Source: Yoonia sp. I 8.24
GTDB lineage: Bacteria; Pseudomonadota; Alphaproteobacteria; Rhodobacterales; Rhodobacteraceae
DNA length: 64,000 nt
Reading direction: 5' to 3'
NCBI RefSeq assembly: GCF_022096995.1
Contig: NZ_JACXGQ010000003.1
Span: 434,001 to 498,000 of the forward strand
Under the pieces are notes generated by a model. That model saw only the letters and a program-made list of their open reading frames with translations. It had not been told where the DNA came from and searched no databases. The position numbers and the translations under genes are program-made. This document shows positions 35,405 through 44,062 of the stretch, piece after piece (the stretch's first letter is position 1; each line of letters begins with the position of its first letter).

Positions 35405-36658
35405 ATGTTTCATCCTTTAGATACCCGTGCACCGCAGGTTCTTTTGCTGCAGGGGCCTGTCGGTCCATTTTTTCAAGAGCTGCACAGCGGTCTTGTGTCG
35501 CGTGGGTTCGCAGTAAAGCGCGTCGTTTTTAATGCAGGCGACAAAATCTTTACACGCGGTGATTACACGTATTTTCGCGGCGCCAAGAAAGAATGGGCGA
35601 ATTGGCTGCGTGCTGAGATGGTTCAAAACAGGCCCAGCTTTATTGTCGTATTTGGCGCGATGCGGCCAATGCACTTTACGGCCCGACAGGTTGCTTCGCT
35701 TTATGGCGTGCCTGTGATTTGTCTGGAGGAAGGGTATCTACGTTCTGGCTACATCACTTGCGAGCTTGGCGGCAATAACGATAGCTCACCGCTTTGTCGC
35801 TGGACGCCCGACCAAATCGATCCCGCGACGCTGCCAGAGCCATTGGATATGCCGTCACCCCAATCTGCGCTACGAATTTGGGCTGCGATCTATTACCTTA
35901 TGCGTGATCTAAAGGCGGCCCCAGCCGAAAGTGCCCTGTTTCATCGAAAACGTGAAGGGATCGGGCGATTGGCTACGTCGTGGGGAAAACACTTGACCTC
36001 ACGGGCATGCGTGAAACATGAGATTCTGACAAAGCTGAAAAAACTGCAGACGCGGCTAAAGGGAAAATACATTCTTGTCACGCTGCAAGTGCCCGAAGAC
36101 AGTCAGATAAGGTATTCTTCCCGAGGCTGGACGAACCAAAAACTGGTGAAACAAACGCTTTTGGCTTTGCGCGAAAGCACAACCGAGCAAACCGTTGTTT
36201 TCAAGCTTCATCCTTTGGACCGGAATGCGGGCCAAACGCGGCGCCTCATTGCGAAATATGCGCGTGCGCTTGGATTGTCGCGGCGCGTGATGACTTTGGG
36301 AACAGGGGCGATCGGAGAGGTGACGCGACACGCCTCTGGTATGATCGTGATCAATTCCACCTCCGCGTTTTCGGCGCTGCACCATGGTGTTCCTATTTTG
36401 GTGTTGGGGGACGCGATTTACCGACACGACGCTCTGGTCACCACCGGGACAAAGCCGTCGGCAATCGCAAATTTCATGCAATCACGGGCCGCGAAACCCA
36501 AGGCAAATTTTGATGCGTTTAGACGGTCCGTGCGCGCGCGCGCGTTGCTTCCCGGCGATTTTTACCGTGAAGCCGGCCGCAAAGTCGCTGTTGACGCAAT
36601 TGCGCAAAAGCTTGAGCAAGAGTTATCCCAAATAAGCTTGCCAGTTGGACCAAACTGA
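35405..36658 (+). CDS. kpsS: Capsule polysaccharide beta-Kdo transferase, KpsS type
   Basis: 417-residue peripheral membrane glycosyltransferase of the Capsule_synth family. KpsS adds the first beta-Kdo to phosphatidylglycerol, starting the lipid linker of group 2-like capsules. QGPVGPFFQEL is the N-terminal donor loop; VICLEEGYLRSGYIT carries the family EEG(Y/F)LR motif; VVFKLHPLDR and NSTSAFSALHHGVPILVLGDA are the C-terminal signatures. One domain, unlike KpsC. The start is ATG 35405. First gene of the locus; its stop shares one base with the next ATG. Confidence 0.88.
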   Translation: MFHPLDTRAPQVLLLQGPVGPFFQELHSGLVSRGFAVKRVVFNAGDKIFTRGDYTYFRGAKKEWANWLRAEMVQNRPSFIVVFGAMRPMHFTARQVASLYGVPVICLEEGYLRSGYITCELGGNNDSSPLCRWTPDQIDPATLPEPLDMPSPQSALRIWAAIYYLMRDLKAAPAESALFHRKREGIGRLATSWGKHLTSRACVKHEILTKLKKLQTRLKGKYILVTLQVPEDSQIRYSSRGWTNQKLVKQTLLALRESTTEQTVVFKLHPLDRNAGQTRRLIAKYARALGLSRRVMTLGTGAIGEVTRHASGMIVINSTSAFSALHHGVPILVLGDAIYRHDALVTTGTKPSAIANFMQSRAAKPKANFDAFRRSVRARALLPGDFYREAGRKVAVDAIAQKLEQELSQISLPVGPN

Positions 36659-37776
36659 TGGGTCTTGCGCAATTTAGGAAACACGGCGTGGCTTATCTCG
36701 GCCATGGTGCCTTGCTTCTCGCGCTTTCCGGCTGCGCAAGTTTGCCAGCATTTGGTCCTTCTGCAGATGCAATTGTCGCAGGTGCCGTTTCCGAAAGTGA
36801 TCCCGATCCAGCACTGGTCGCATTTGATCTGATCAATGTGAGCGCTACGACGGTGCCCCCGACCTATTCTGGTGGGCGGTTTCCGCACGGGTTTCTGAAT
36901 CAAAGCTTTTTAGTTGATCACGAACGTATTTCCGTCGCAGATGTTATTGAATTACGGATTTGGGAGACTGCGAATGACGGTCTTTTTGCCTCTTCCGGAA
37001 ATCGGGAAACGGTTTTGTCGTTCGAGGTTTCGAATGCGGGCACGGTAGAGGTCCCCTATGCGGGGCGTATCAATGTCGCGGGGCTCACGACTTCTCGGGT
37101 ACGCCAAGTACTGCTTGAAAAATACCAAGGGCAAGCAATCGACCCTGAGATCAGTGTCCGCATCATTGACGCGGCAACGCGGACGGTGACCGTGTTAGGG
37201 GATGTTGTGACCTCGGGCAGGGCGGATATTCCAGCACAGGGGATACGCCTCATGGCTCTCTTGGCGCAAATGGGCGGCAGTCCAAACCCGTTGTGGGAGA
37301 CCGAAATTTCGGTCTCGCGCGGGTCGCATTCCGGAAGCGTTCGAATGGATCAGGTGACAGGCCATTCTTCAAACAATATCGTTATCTTGCCCGGGGATAC
37401 CGTACAGATACGTCATATCCCACGGCGCTATGCCGTTTATGGCGCTGTGTCAAACAGTGGTAATATCGTTTTAAATATCGCGCGCCCGACACTGTCTGAC
37501 CTTTTGGCCGAGGTCGGCGGGCTGAATGATATGCAGGCAGCCCCAAACGCCGTTTTTGTATTTCGGCGGGCCCGTAATCTGAACGAAAATCCGCAGGTCT
37601 ACCGCGTCGATTTCGCGCGCGCCGATGCGTTTATCCTTGCGGATCAGTTTTTGCTTAACGAGACCGATATCGTTTATGTCGCCACGGCTGACGCCAGTGA
37701 ATTCCGCAAATTTGTGACCACCTTGATGTCGCCGGTCGTGAGCAGCGCCAATAGCGTCAACAACCTGGGAAATTAG
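36658..37776 (+). CDS. Outer-membrane capsule export lipoprotein (OMA family, Wza/KpsD/BexD type)
   Basis: 372 residues. A lipobox LALSGC at about residues 23-28 makes it a lipoprotein. The Poly_export domain follows (ISVADVIELRIWE), then SLBB repeats (RTVTVLGDVVTSGRADIP and RYAVYGAVSNSGNIVLN). It forms the outer-membrane channel that passes the finished polymer, working with KpsE. Coupled to kpsS by a 1-nt overlap. The next gene, kpsC, is 158 bp away with its own leader, so there may be a second promoter. Confidence 0.92.
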   Translation: MGLAQFRKHGVAYLGHGALLLALSGCASLPAFGPSADAIVAGAVSESDPDPALVAFDLINVSATTVPPTYSGGRFPHGFLNQSFLVDHERISVADVIELRIWETANDGLFASSGNRETVLSFEVSNAGTVEVPYAGRINVAGLTTSRVRQVLLEKYQGQAIDPEISVRIIDAATRTVTVLGDVVTSGRADIPAQGIRLMALLAQMGGSPNPLWETEISVSRGSHSGSVRMDQVTGHSSNNIVILPGDTVQIRHIPRRYAVYGAVSNSGNIVLNIARPTLSDLLAEVGGLNDMQAAPNAVFVFRRARNLNENPQVYRVDFARADAFILADQFLLNETDIVYVATADASEFRKFVTTLMSPVVSSANSVNNLGN

Positions 37777-37934
37777 ATGGCCGATCACCTAGCTGGAATA
37801 CCGTGTCGAAAAAGAGAGAAGGGTGGCCTTCAGCGTGTTTACCATTGCTTACCCCGCGACAGCTAAAAGCGATCTATCAACGCGATACACCTTTCGCAAA
37901 TATACGCAGGAGGTCTGAAAGAGGCCTATGATAT

Positions 37935-40037
37935 ATGCCAACAGATATTCATAAAGCCGCTTGTCCGGCGGATCATCAGCGCATGAATCGCGGTCACCCG
38001 ATTGCTTTGACGTTCAGGCGCTTGGCAAAGGCGGGGCAATGGCTGCGTATGATGGTAAAACGCCTGTTGCCCGGTGCCCATGGCGACTTGGCTACCTCTA
38101 TGGACCTCTGCGACGATCCGTTGGTCGCGCGTGCGCTTGGTCGCGCGCCTGCATTTCATAGCCGTCTGATCCCAACGCGCGCTGAACGCTACATTGGCTG
38201 GGGTCGCAAATGGTCAGGTCGCCGCGCGGTCGACATCGCAAAGCAAAAAAACGCCACCGCGCTCTTATTGGAAGATGGGTTTTTGCGATCGGTAGGCCGC
38301 CGTGATCCGGCAATTTCAATCGCCATCGATGACCTCGGTGTTCATTACGATGCCTCAACCCCATCGCAGCTGGAAGGGTTGATTGCGGCCCCCTTATCGC
38401 GCGATGAACAGGCCCGCGCGCAAGCCCTGTCGCAGCTATGGCGCGACGGCCGCGTATCTAAATATAACGCAGCACCAGAGCTGCAGCGCCCATTGCCAGC
38501 GCAATATGTATTGGTTGTTGATCAAGTTCGGGGCGATCTGTCGATCCGATATGGCTGGGCAAAGGCGGATAGTTTTGACACGATGCTGCAACGCGCGCTT
38601 GCCGATAACCCCGATGTTGACGTTGTCGTGAAACTTCATCCCGATGTGTTTACCAACGCTGCCAAAAGCCATTTTGATCCCGATCGCCTCGCGCAGATTG
38701 ACCGTGTGCACGTGATTGCCGAAAACTGTCACCCCGTTTCGCTGATATCGCAGGCCAATGCCGTCTATACGGTCACCTCGCAGGTCGGGTTTGAGGCGTT
38801 GATTTGGGGGAAACCCGTGCACACGTTCGGGATGCCGTTTTATGCCGGTTGGGGGCTGACGCGCGATGCGCTTGCTGCGCCGGAGCGGCGTGTAGCGGCG
38901 AGTTTGGCCCAGCTCGTCTATGCCGCCTTAATCCGTTATGTGCGCTATGTGGACCCTGTCACGGGCCAGATGTCCGAGGCCGAAGACGCCATTACCCATA
39001 TCGCGCGCCAAAGACAGATGCGCCATAAACTCCCCGAACAGATCACAGCGATTGGGTTTTCGGCCTGGAAGCGTCAATTTTTGCCTCAGTTCTTCGCTGA
39101 CACAGCGGTGCGATTTGCGCGAAAACCCAAACGCTCTGAAACAGTTGCCGTTTGGGGACGTGCCGAAGCGCCCGCTGGTGCGTTGCGGATTGAAGATGGT
39201 TTTTTGCGGTCCGCCGGGTTGGGGGCCGACCTGATCCGTCCCTTGTCATTAGTGATTGACAAGACGGGGATCTATTTTGACGCGACGCGACCTTCGGATC
39301 TTGAAAATATCCTCAATACACAAGAGCTGACGCAAAGGCAGATAGCGCGCGCGCGGCGGCTTCGCCAGAACCTGATCGCGGATGGGATTAGCAAGTATAA
39401 TTCTGGGGGCCGTGGGTGGACCCGCCCGGATACCAATAAATCCGTCGTGCTGGTCGTCGGCCAGGTCGAAACGGACGCGTCGCTGAAATATGGCTCCCCT
39501 GAGATCAAAACGAACCTTGCGTTATTGCAACGCGTCCGCGCGCGATGCCCGGATGATTATATTGTGTATAAGCCGCACCCGGACGTTTTGGCCGGGCTGC
39601 GGGACCGGATACGTGACGCAGAACCTTTTGCTGCATTTTGCGATGAATTGCTTACGCGCGACATCGCACCAGATCACTTACTGTCCCAGATTGATGCGGT
39701 ACATACGATGACATCTTTGATGGGGTTTGAGGCGCTGGTGCGTGAAATCCCCGTCACTTGTCATGGGATGCCATTCTATGCGGGCTGGGGAGTGACGACG
39801 GATACCCTGCCGGCACCGCGACGGGTGAAACACCTGTCGTTAGACGGTTTGGTCTTTGGCACATTGTTTACCTATCCGCGCTACTATGACGCCGATGCAG
39901 GGTGTTTTGTTGGGCCTGAGCAAACGCTTGATATGCTGAAGGCTAAACGCAACTCCGGCGCGCATGGGAACTGGTCTCGCAAGTGTCTGAGATTGCTAAT
40001 GATATCTTCAATGCAGCTTCGGCGGACTAAAAAATGA
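37935..40037 (+). CDS. kpsC: Capsule beta-Kdo transferase KpsC, two-domain
   Basis: 700-residue enzyme with two homologous transferase domains that build the poly-beta-Kdo linker begun by KpsS. Domain 1 (about 90-390) carries LLEDGFLRSVGRRDP, KLHPDVF and GFEALIWGKPVHTFGMPFYAGWG. Domain 2 (about 415-660) repeats these as IEDGFLRSAGLGADL, KPHPDVL and GFEALVREIPVTCHGMPFYAGWG. ATG 37935 is chosen; GAGG lies about 10 nt upstream, and a short frame MIYANRYS starts 7 nt earlier. The stop overlaps kpsE by 4 nt. Confidence 0.93.
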   Translation: MPTDIHKAACPADHQRMNRGHPIALTFRRLAKAGQWLRMMVKRLLPGAHGDLATSMDLCDDPLVARALGRAPAFHSRLIPTRAERYIGWGRKWSGRRAVDIAKQKNATALLLEDGFLRSVGRRDPAISIAIDDLGVHYDASTPSQLEGLIAAPLSRDEQARAQALSQLWRDGRVSKYNAAPELQRPLPAQYVLVVDQVRGDLSIRYGWAKADSFDTMLQRALADNPDVDVVVKLHPDVFTNAAKSHFDPDRLAQIDRVHVIAENCHPVSLISQANAVYTVTSQVGFEALIWGKPVHTFGMPFYAGWGLTRDALAAPERRVAASLAQLVYAALIRYVRYVDPVTGQMSEAEDAITHIARQRQMRHKLPEQITAIGFSAWKRQFLPQFFADTAVRFARKPKRSETVAVWGRAEAPAGALRIEDGFLRSAGLGADLIRPLSLVIDKTGIYFDATRPSDLENILNTQELTQRQIARARRLRQNLIADGISKYNSGGRGWTRPDTNKSVVLVVGQVETDASLKYGSPEIKTNLALLQRVRARCPDDYIVYKPHPDVLAGLRDRIRDAEPFAAFCDELLTRDIAPDHLLSQIDAVHTMTSLMGFEALVREIPVTCHGMPFYAGWGVTTDTLPAPRRVKHLSLDGLVFGTLFTYPRYYDADAGCFVGPEQTLDMLKAKRNSGAHGNWSRKCLRLLMISSMQLRRTKK

Positions 40038-41233
40038 CAGAGGCAAAACCCACCCAAACAGCGCAGAAGGTGGTTTCCTTAAGCAAAACAGACGCGCAGA
40101 AATCTCAAACTGCCAGTTTACAGCGCAAGCGTCGCAACAAGCTATGGATATCTTTTGTTGTACTCGTTTTGATCCCTATTGGGGCGGTGGCTAGCTATTA
40201 TACATCCGTCGCAACCGACCGCTATGCCGCCCGCGCGGGGTTTTCCATTCGTGGGATTGAGACGAGCGCGGGGCTTGACGGTTTGGGTGCGCTGACCGGG
40301 CTTGCAAGTGCGGGATCGACGACGGCTGATACCTATGTCGTCTTGGAATATTTGGAAAGCCGCCGCTTGCTCGAAGATGTTGATGCGCAACTTTCACTCA
40401 GAGAGGCGTTTTCCAGCCCAGATATCGACTTTCTCACCCGGCTAGATCCCGACGCCCCGATTGAGGATTTCGTGAAATATTGGAACCGGTTTATCCACAC
40501 CCAATCTGATCCAACCTCTGGGATTATCGAATTCGAAGTCCAATCAATGTCGCCTGAACACGCGCAACAGATCGGGCAGGTTGTGCTGGAGTTAACGCAA
40601 GACTTGGTGAACGAGCTTTCGGCGAATGCGCGGCAAGATGCGCTGAGTTTCGCGCGCGAAGAAGTCGCCCTGCAAGAGGCGCGTTTGCGTGAAACGCTCA
40701 ACCGAATTCGCGATTTTCGGAATTTCGAACAATTGGTTGATCCGACGGCCAGCGCCGCGCTCGAAATTCAGCTTTTGTCCGAACTTGAGGCCCGGCTGAT
40801 CGACATAAATGCGCGCATTGCCGCCCAGCGCGAGTCGCTAGATGAAACGGCCCCCAGTTTGGTCGCGCTGCGCAGGCAAGCCGAAGCCCTATCAGAGCAG
40901 ATCGAAAGGCGGCGTCACGAAATTAGTGGCGTTTTATTGGATGGGACAGGGACATCGGCGGTGACACAACAACTCGCCGCGTTTGAGACATTGGATGTCG
41001 AACGCCGGCTGGCAGAACAGTCCTACGCCTCGGCGCTCAGTTCACTTGAACAAGCGCGCCGTGATGCTGACCGCCAACAGCGTTACCTTGCTGTGCATAT
41101 CCGTCCGCAAACCCCTGAAAAATCGGAATACCCAAGACGTGGACATAACACGCTGCTCGCAAGCTTTATGTTCTTTGCGATATGGGGCATCGGCACATTG
41201 TTGACCTACTCGGTGCGGGACCACCTCACGTGA
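40034..41233 (+). CDS. kpsE: Capsule export inner-membrane protein KpsE (CtrB/BexC family)
   Basis: 399-residue polysaccharide co-polymerase that spans the periplasm between the KpsMT transporter and the outer-membrane channel. Two membrane helices, at about residues 35-56 and near 372-392, flank a long helical, coiled-coil-rich periplasmic part (LQEARLRETLNRIRDFRNFEQ region). A basic cytoplasmic N-terminus leads in. No kinase domain. ATGA overlap with kpsC; it ends in GTGA, with the KpsM start. Confidence 0.9.
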   Translation: MTEAKPTQTAQKVVSLSKTDAQKSQTASLQRKRRNKLWISFVVLVLIPIGAVASYYTSVATDRYAARAGFSIRGIETSAGLDGLGALTGLASAGSTTADTYVVLEYLESRRLLEDVDAQLSLREAFSSPDIDFLTRLDPDAPIEDFVKYWNRFIHTQSDPTSGIIEFEVQSMSPEHAQQIGQVVLELTQDLVNELSANARQDALSFAREEVALQEARLRETLNRIRDFRNFEQLVDPTASAALEIQLLSELEARLIDINARIAAQRESLDETAPSLVALRRQAEALSEQIERRRHEISGVLLDGTGTSAVTQQLAAFETLDVERRLAEQSYASALSSLEQARRDADRQQRYLAVHIRPQTPEKSEYPRRGHNTLLASFMFFAIWGIGTLLTYSVRDHLT

Positions 41234-42012
41234 GACAGATGACAACAGCTGAGCTGCTGACGCTCCAGATCAGGGTGATTTTGAGCCTCGTTCTAAGGGA
41301 AACCCGTGCCACATTTGGAACGTCATCATTCGGCTATTTATGGGCCGTGATCACACCAACCGCGAGTGTCGCCGTCTTGGTCATTTTGTTTTCTATGGTC
41401 GGTCGCCACGCGCCCTTTGGCGCCAGCCTTGCCTTGTTTTTTGCGACAGGGATTTTGACGTTGCAGTTCTTTACCGAAACCTCCGGCAAGTTGATGACTG
41501 TGTTTGACGCAAATAAGGCATTGCTCACCTATCCAATCATCAAAGATGTCGACACGATCCTCGCACGGACAATTTTGATTTCCGCGACATACCTTGTGAT
41601 CATGGTCATTTTCTATGCCGGGCTGATTGCGGCGGGGATGGCGCAGCTCCCGGCCCGTCCGGGGCAGCTTGTCTTGGTGTTCTTGAGCACAGCATTATTG
41701 GGGCTCGGCTATGGGACCGTGAACGCGGTGATCGTGTCTTTGTGGGACACATGGATGCAGATTGAAAAGGTGCTCACACGCCCGCTGTTTTTCATATCTG
41801 GCATTTTTTATGTACCAAGCCAGCTGCCCACGCGCGCGCAAGACTATTTGCAATGGAACCCCATTCTGCATCTGGTGGAGTGGTTTCGGATCGGATTTTA
41901 TCCCAACTACAGTTCAAGCGTCTTAGATAAAACCTATCCGGTTCTAGTTGGGACCGTGTTGTTACTGATTGGGCTTGCTGGCGAACGTCTGTTTCGGCGC
42001 ACGAGGTTTTAG
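41230..42012 (+). CDS. kpsM: Capsule ABC transporter permease KpsM
   Basis: 260-residue ABC-2 type permease with six helices (about residues 35-240), exporting lipid-linked capsule across the inner membrane. RETRATFGTSSFGYLWAVITP is the amphipathic start. I chose GTG 41230, which overlaps the kpsE stop as GTGA; an ATG at 41239 is possible. Upstream in-frame codons lie inside kpsE. The gap to kpsT is 2 bp. Confidence 0.92.
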   Translation: MRQMTTAELLTLQIRVILSLVLRETRATFGTSSFGYLWAVITPTASVAVLVILFSMVGRHAPFGASLALFFATGILTLQFFTETSGKLMTVFDANKALLTYPIIKDVDTILARTILISATYLVIMVIFYAGLIAAGMAQLPARPGQLVLVFLSTALLGLGYGTVNAVIVSLWDTWMQIEKVLTRPLFFISGIFYVPSQLPTRAQDYLQWNPILHLVEWFRIGFYPNYSSSVLDKTYPVLVGTVLLLIGLAGERLFRRTRF

Positions 42013-42014
42013 CG

Positions 42015-42662
42015 ATGCTTGCATTTGATCGTGTTTCAAAAATCTACAACCTCAAAGGTGTCCGGAAAGTAATCTTGGACGATCTGTCCTTCGTGTTTCC
42101 AGAAAACCGCAACGTCGCAATTATGGGCAAGAACGGAGCAGGGAAATCGACAATGATGCGGCTACTTGCAGGTTCTGAGCCGCCGACGTCTGGCCATGTT
42201 TACCGCAGCTTGCGCGTCTCATGGCCATTGGGTTTCGCTGGCGGCTTCAATGGGAGCATGACAGGTCTCGAAAATATTCGCTTTGTTTCGCGTATCTATG
42301 GGCAAGATACGGAGCGCGTGGTCACCTATGTTAAGGAATTTGCGGAGCTTGGCCCGTCACTGCGGCTGCCAATCAAGACCTATTCTAGCGGGATGAAGGC
42401 GCGGCTTGCGTTTGGTCTTAGTATGGCCATCAATTTTCAGGTCTATCTGATTGATGAGATTACGGCCGTTGGCGATGAAACATTTCGCAAAAAAAGCCGT
42501 GCTGTGTTTCAAGAAAAGCTGAAGAGCAGCCAAATCATCATGGTCTCGCATTCGGCAGCTACGATCCAAGAATATTGCGACTGTGGCCTGCTACTCAACG
42601 CGGGCGGGGTCACGTTTTATGACGAAGTGACAGAACTCATAACAGCTTACAAATCCCTCTAA
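42015..42662 (+). CDS. kpsT: Capsule ABC transporter ATP-binding protein KpsT
   Basis: 215-residue ATPase for KpsM. Walker A GKNGAGKSTMM, signature KTYSSGMKARLAFG and Walker B QVYLIDEI; H-loop SHSAATIQ. The length suits the short KpsT group with no polymer-binding C-terminal domain, as expected for Kdo-linker capsules. Last of the export genes; about 210 bp of AT-rich sequence follows. Confidence 0.93.
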   Translation: MLAFDRVSKIYNLKGVRKVILDDLSFVFPENRNVAIMGKNGAGKSTMMRLLAGSEPPTSGHVYRSLRVSWPLGFAGGFNGSMTGLENIRFVSRIYGQDTERVVTYVKEFAELGPSLRLPIKTYSSGMKARLAFGLSMAINFQVYLIDEITAVGDETFRKKSRAVFQEKLKSSQIIMVSHSAATIQEYCDCGLLLNAGGVTFYDEVTELITAYKSL

Positions 42663-42875
42663 AGTTCGTGTGCCAATGGTTAGTAGCTGCAGCATGCCAG
42701 TGAAGCAGTCGGTGAAATCCCGCGTATCGTGGGGGATTAATTGGTAAAAGATGTGTTGCGTAAGTTGTGTGTTAACCAATTTAATGTCATATAGGTTGTG
42801 TATAAATTGGGCAAACTGTGTATGCGCTGTGAATGCCCGCGTAACTGTTTCCCTGAACTCTTATGAAGCACTTCT
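42663..42875. other. AT-rich gap between kpsT and the GT4 gene
   Basis: 213 bp containing three related T-rich units: GTTGTGTGTTAACCAATT, GTTGTGTATAAATTGGG and ACTGTGTATGCGCTGTG. An inverted pair TTAATTGGT / ACCAATTTAA spans 42737-42785. No gene. It may be a promoter region for the two glycosyltransferase genes. Confidence 0.45.
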
Positions 42876-44039
42876 TTGAAAGATGAGCATTTGAAAATTT
42901 CCTTTATTGTCCCGTGGATTACAAAAGGCCGTGGCGGTACAGAAAATGTCGGTCAACTCATGGCGAACGCGATGGCTGATCGCGGTCACGACGTTCATAT
43001 TTATACGTTTGATGATCAAAAAAGTCCATCTAAATGGCCGCTCAACAGCCGTATCTGGCTGCATCACCTCGCTGAACGTGAAGACGCGAAATCTAACAAC
43101 CAGATGACGATCGCACTGGCGGAAACTTGCCCCGATCTGATCGTCGGGCTGCATATGAACCGGACACTCTTGCGCTACACAGTTGCGGCGCAAAAGATCG
43201 GTGTTCCGCTCGTTCTTTCGGAACATATCGACCCGCATTTTCCGAACCGATTGGGTGTCTTTAGCGATGAACAAAGGCAGGCCGCGTTTGTGGGTGCCAC
43301 GCGGTTACATCTGCTGACTGGCGCGTTCAAAGACGGGTTGCCTGACTATTTTCAATCGAAAGTTGATGTCATCCCTAACACGGTGGCACATGCGGGCACT
43401 GCGTGCGACCCAAAGGGCGGCGATGCAAAGACAGTTTTGACCGTCGCGCGTCTGGTGCCGCGCAAAAATCTTGCACACCTAATTGACGAATTCGCTCTCA
43501 TCGCGGGGCATCACAAGGCGTGGACCTTGGATATCCTCGGTGATGGACCCGAGCTTAAAAACCTTCAGTCGCGGGCCAAAAACAAAGGGGTAGCAAGCCA
43601 GGTGAGGTTTCTGGGGCATTCTGATGCGCCTTATGCGTATCTCGAACAGGCTCAAGCTTTTGTTCTCCCCTCCCTGTTTGAAGGTTTCCCGATGTCGTCG
43701 CTTGAGGCTATGGCGCATGGCTTACCGCTTGTTGGCTATGCTGCATGTAACGGAATTAACGAACAAATTGTCGATGGGCTGAATGGCCGCCTTGCCGCAC
43801 GCAGCCTTGAAACGGGTTGCCTTGCAAAATGCCTTGATGAACTCATGTCTGATGACTCGCTCAGGCTCAAAATGGGAGCTGCCTCAAAGCAACGGTTTGA
43901 TACGCTTTATTCAAATACGGTCGTGTTTGATGCGTGGGAAAACATGTTTAGAGCCGCTGTCGAAAACGGACCAATCACCATCGAAACCCACGCGAAAGCC
44001 AACGCACAACACGCGCTTTCCGCGTTGATGAACGGCTAA
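42876..44039 (+). CDS. Glycosyltransferase family 4 protein
   Basis: 387 residues with a GT-B fold. N-terminal KISFIVPWITKGRGGTENVG is the acceptor domain; the donor domain carries TVARLVPRKNLAHLI, LDILGDGPE and the E-x7-E region LFEGFPMSSLEAMAHGLPLVGY. There is no ATG in the right frame near the start; TTG 42876 is used here, and TTG 42891, giving KISFIVP, is equally plausible. Adds an alpha-linked sugar to the capsule repeat. Donor unknown. The following gene starts 24 bp on. Confidence 0.88.
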   Translation: MKDEHLKISFIVPWITKGRGGTENVGQLMANAMADRGHDVHIYTFDDQKSPSKWPLNSRIWLHHLAEREDAKSNNQMTIALAETCPDLIVGLHMNRTLLRYTVAAQKIGVPLVLSEHIDPHFPNRLGVFSDEQRQAAFVGATRLHLLTGAFKDGLPDYFQSKVDVIPNTVAHAGTACDPKGGDAKTVLTVARLVPRKNLAHLIDEFALIAGHHKAWTLDILGDGPELKNLQSRAKNKGVASQVRFLGHSDAPYAYLEQAQAFVLPSLFEGFPMSSLEAMAHGLPLVGYAACNGINEQIVDGLNGRLAARSLETGCLAKCLDELMSDDSLRLKMGAASKQRFDTLYSNTVVFDAWENMFRAAVENGPITIETHAKANAQHALSALMNG

Positions 44040-44062
44040 CCCCGCACGAACAAATTGAGATC

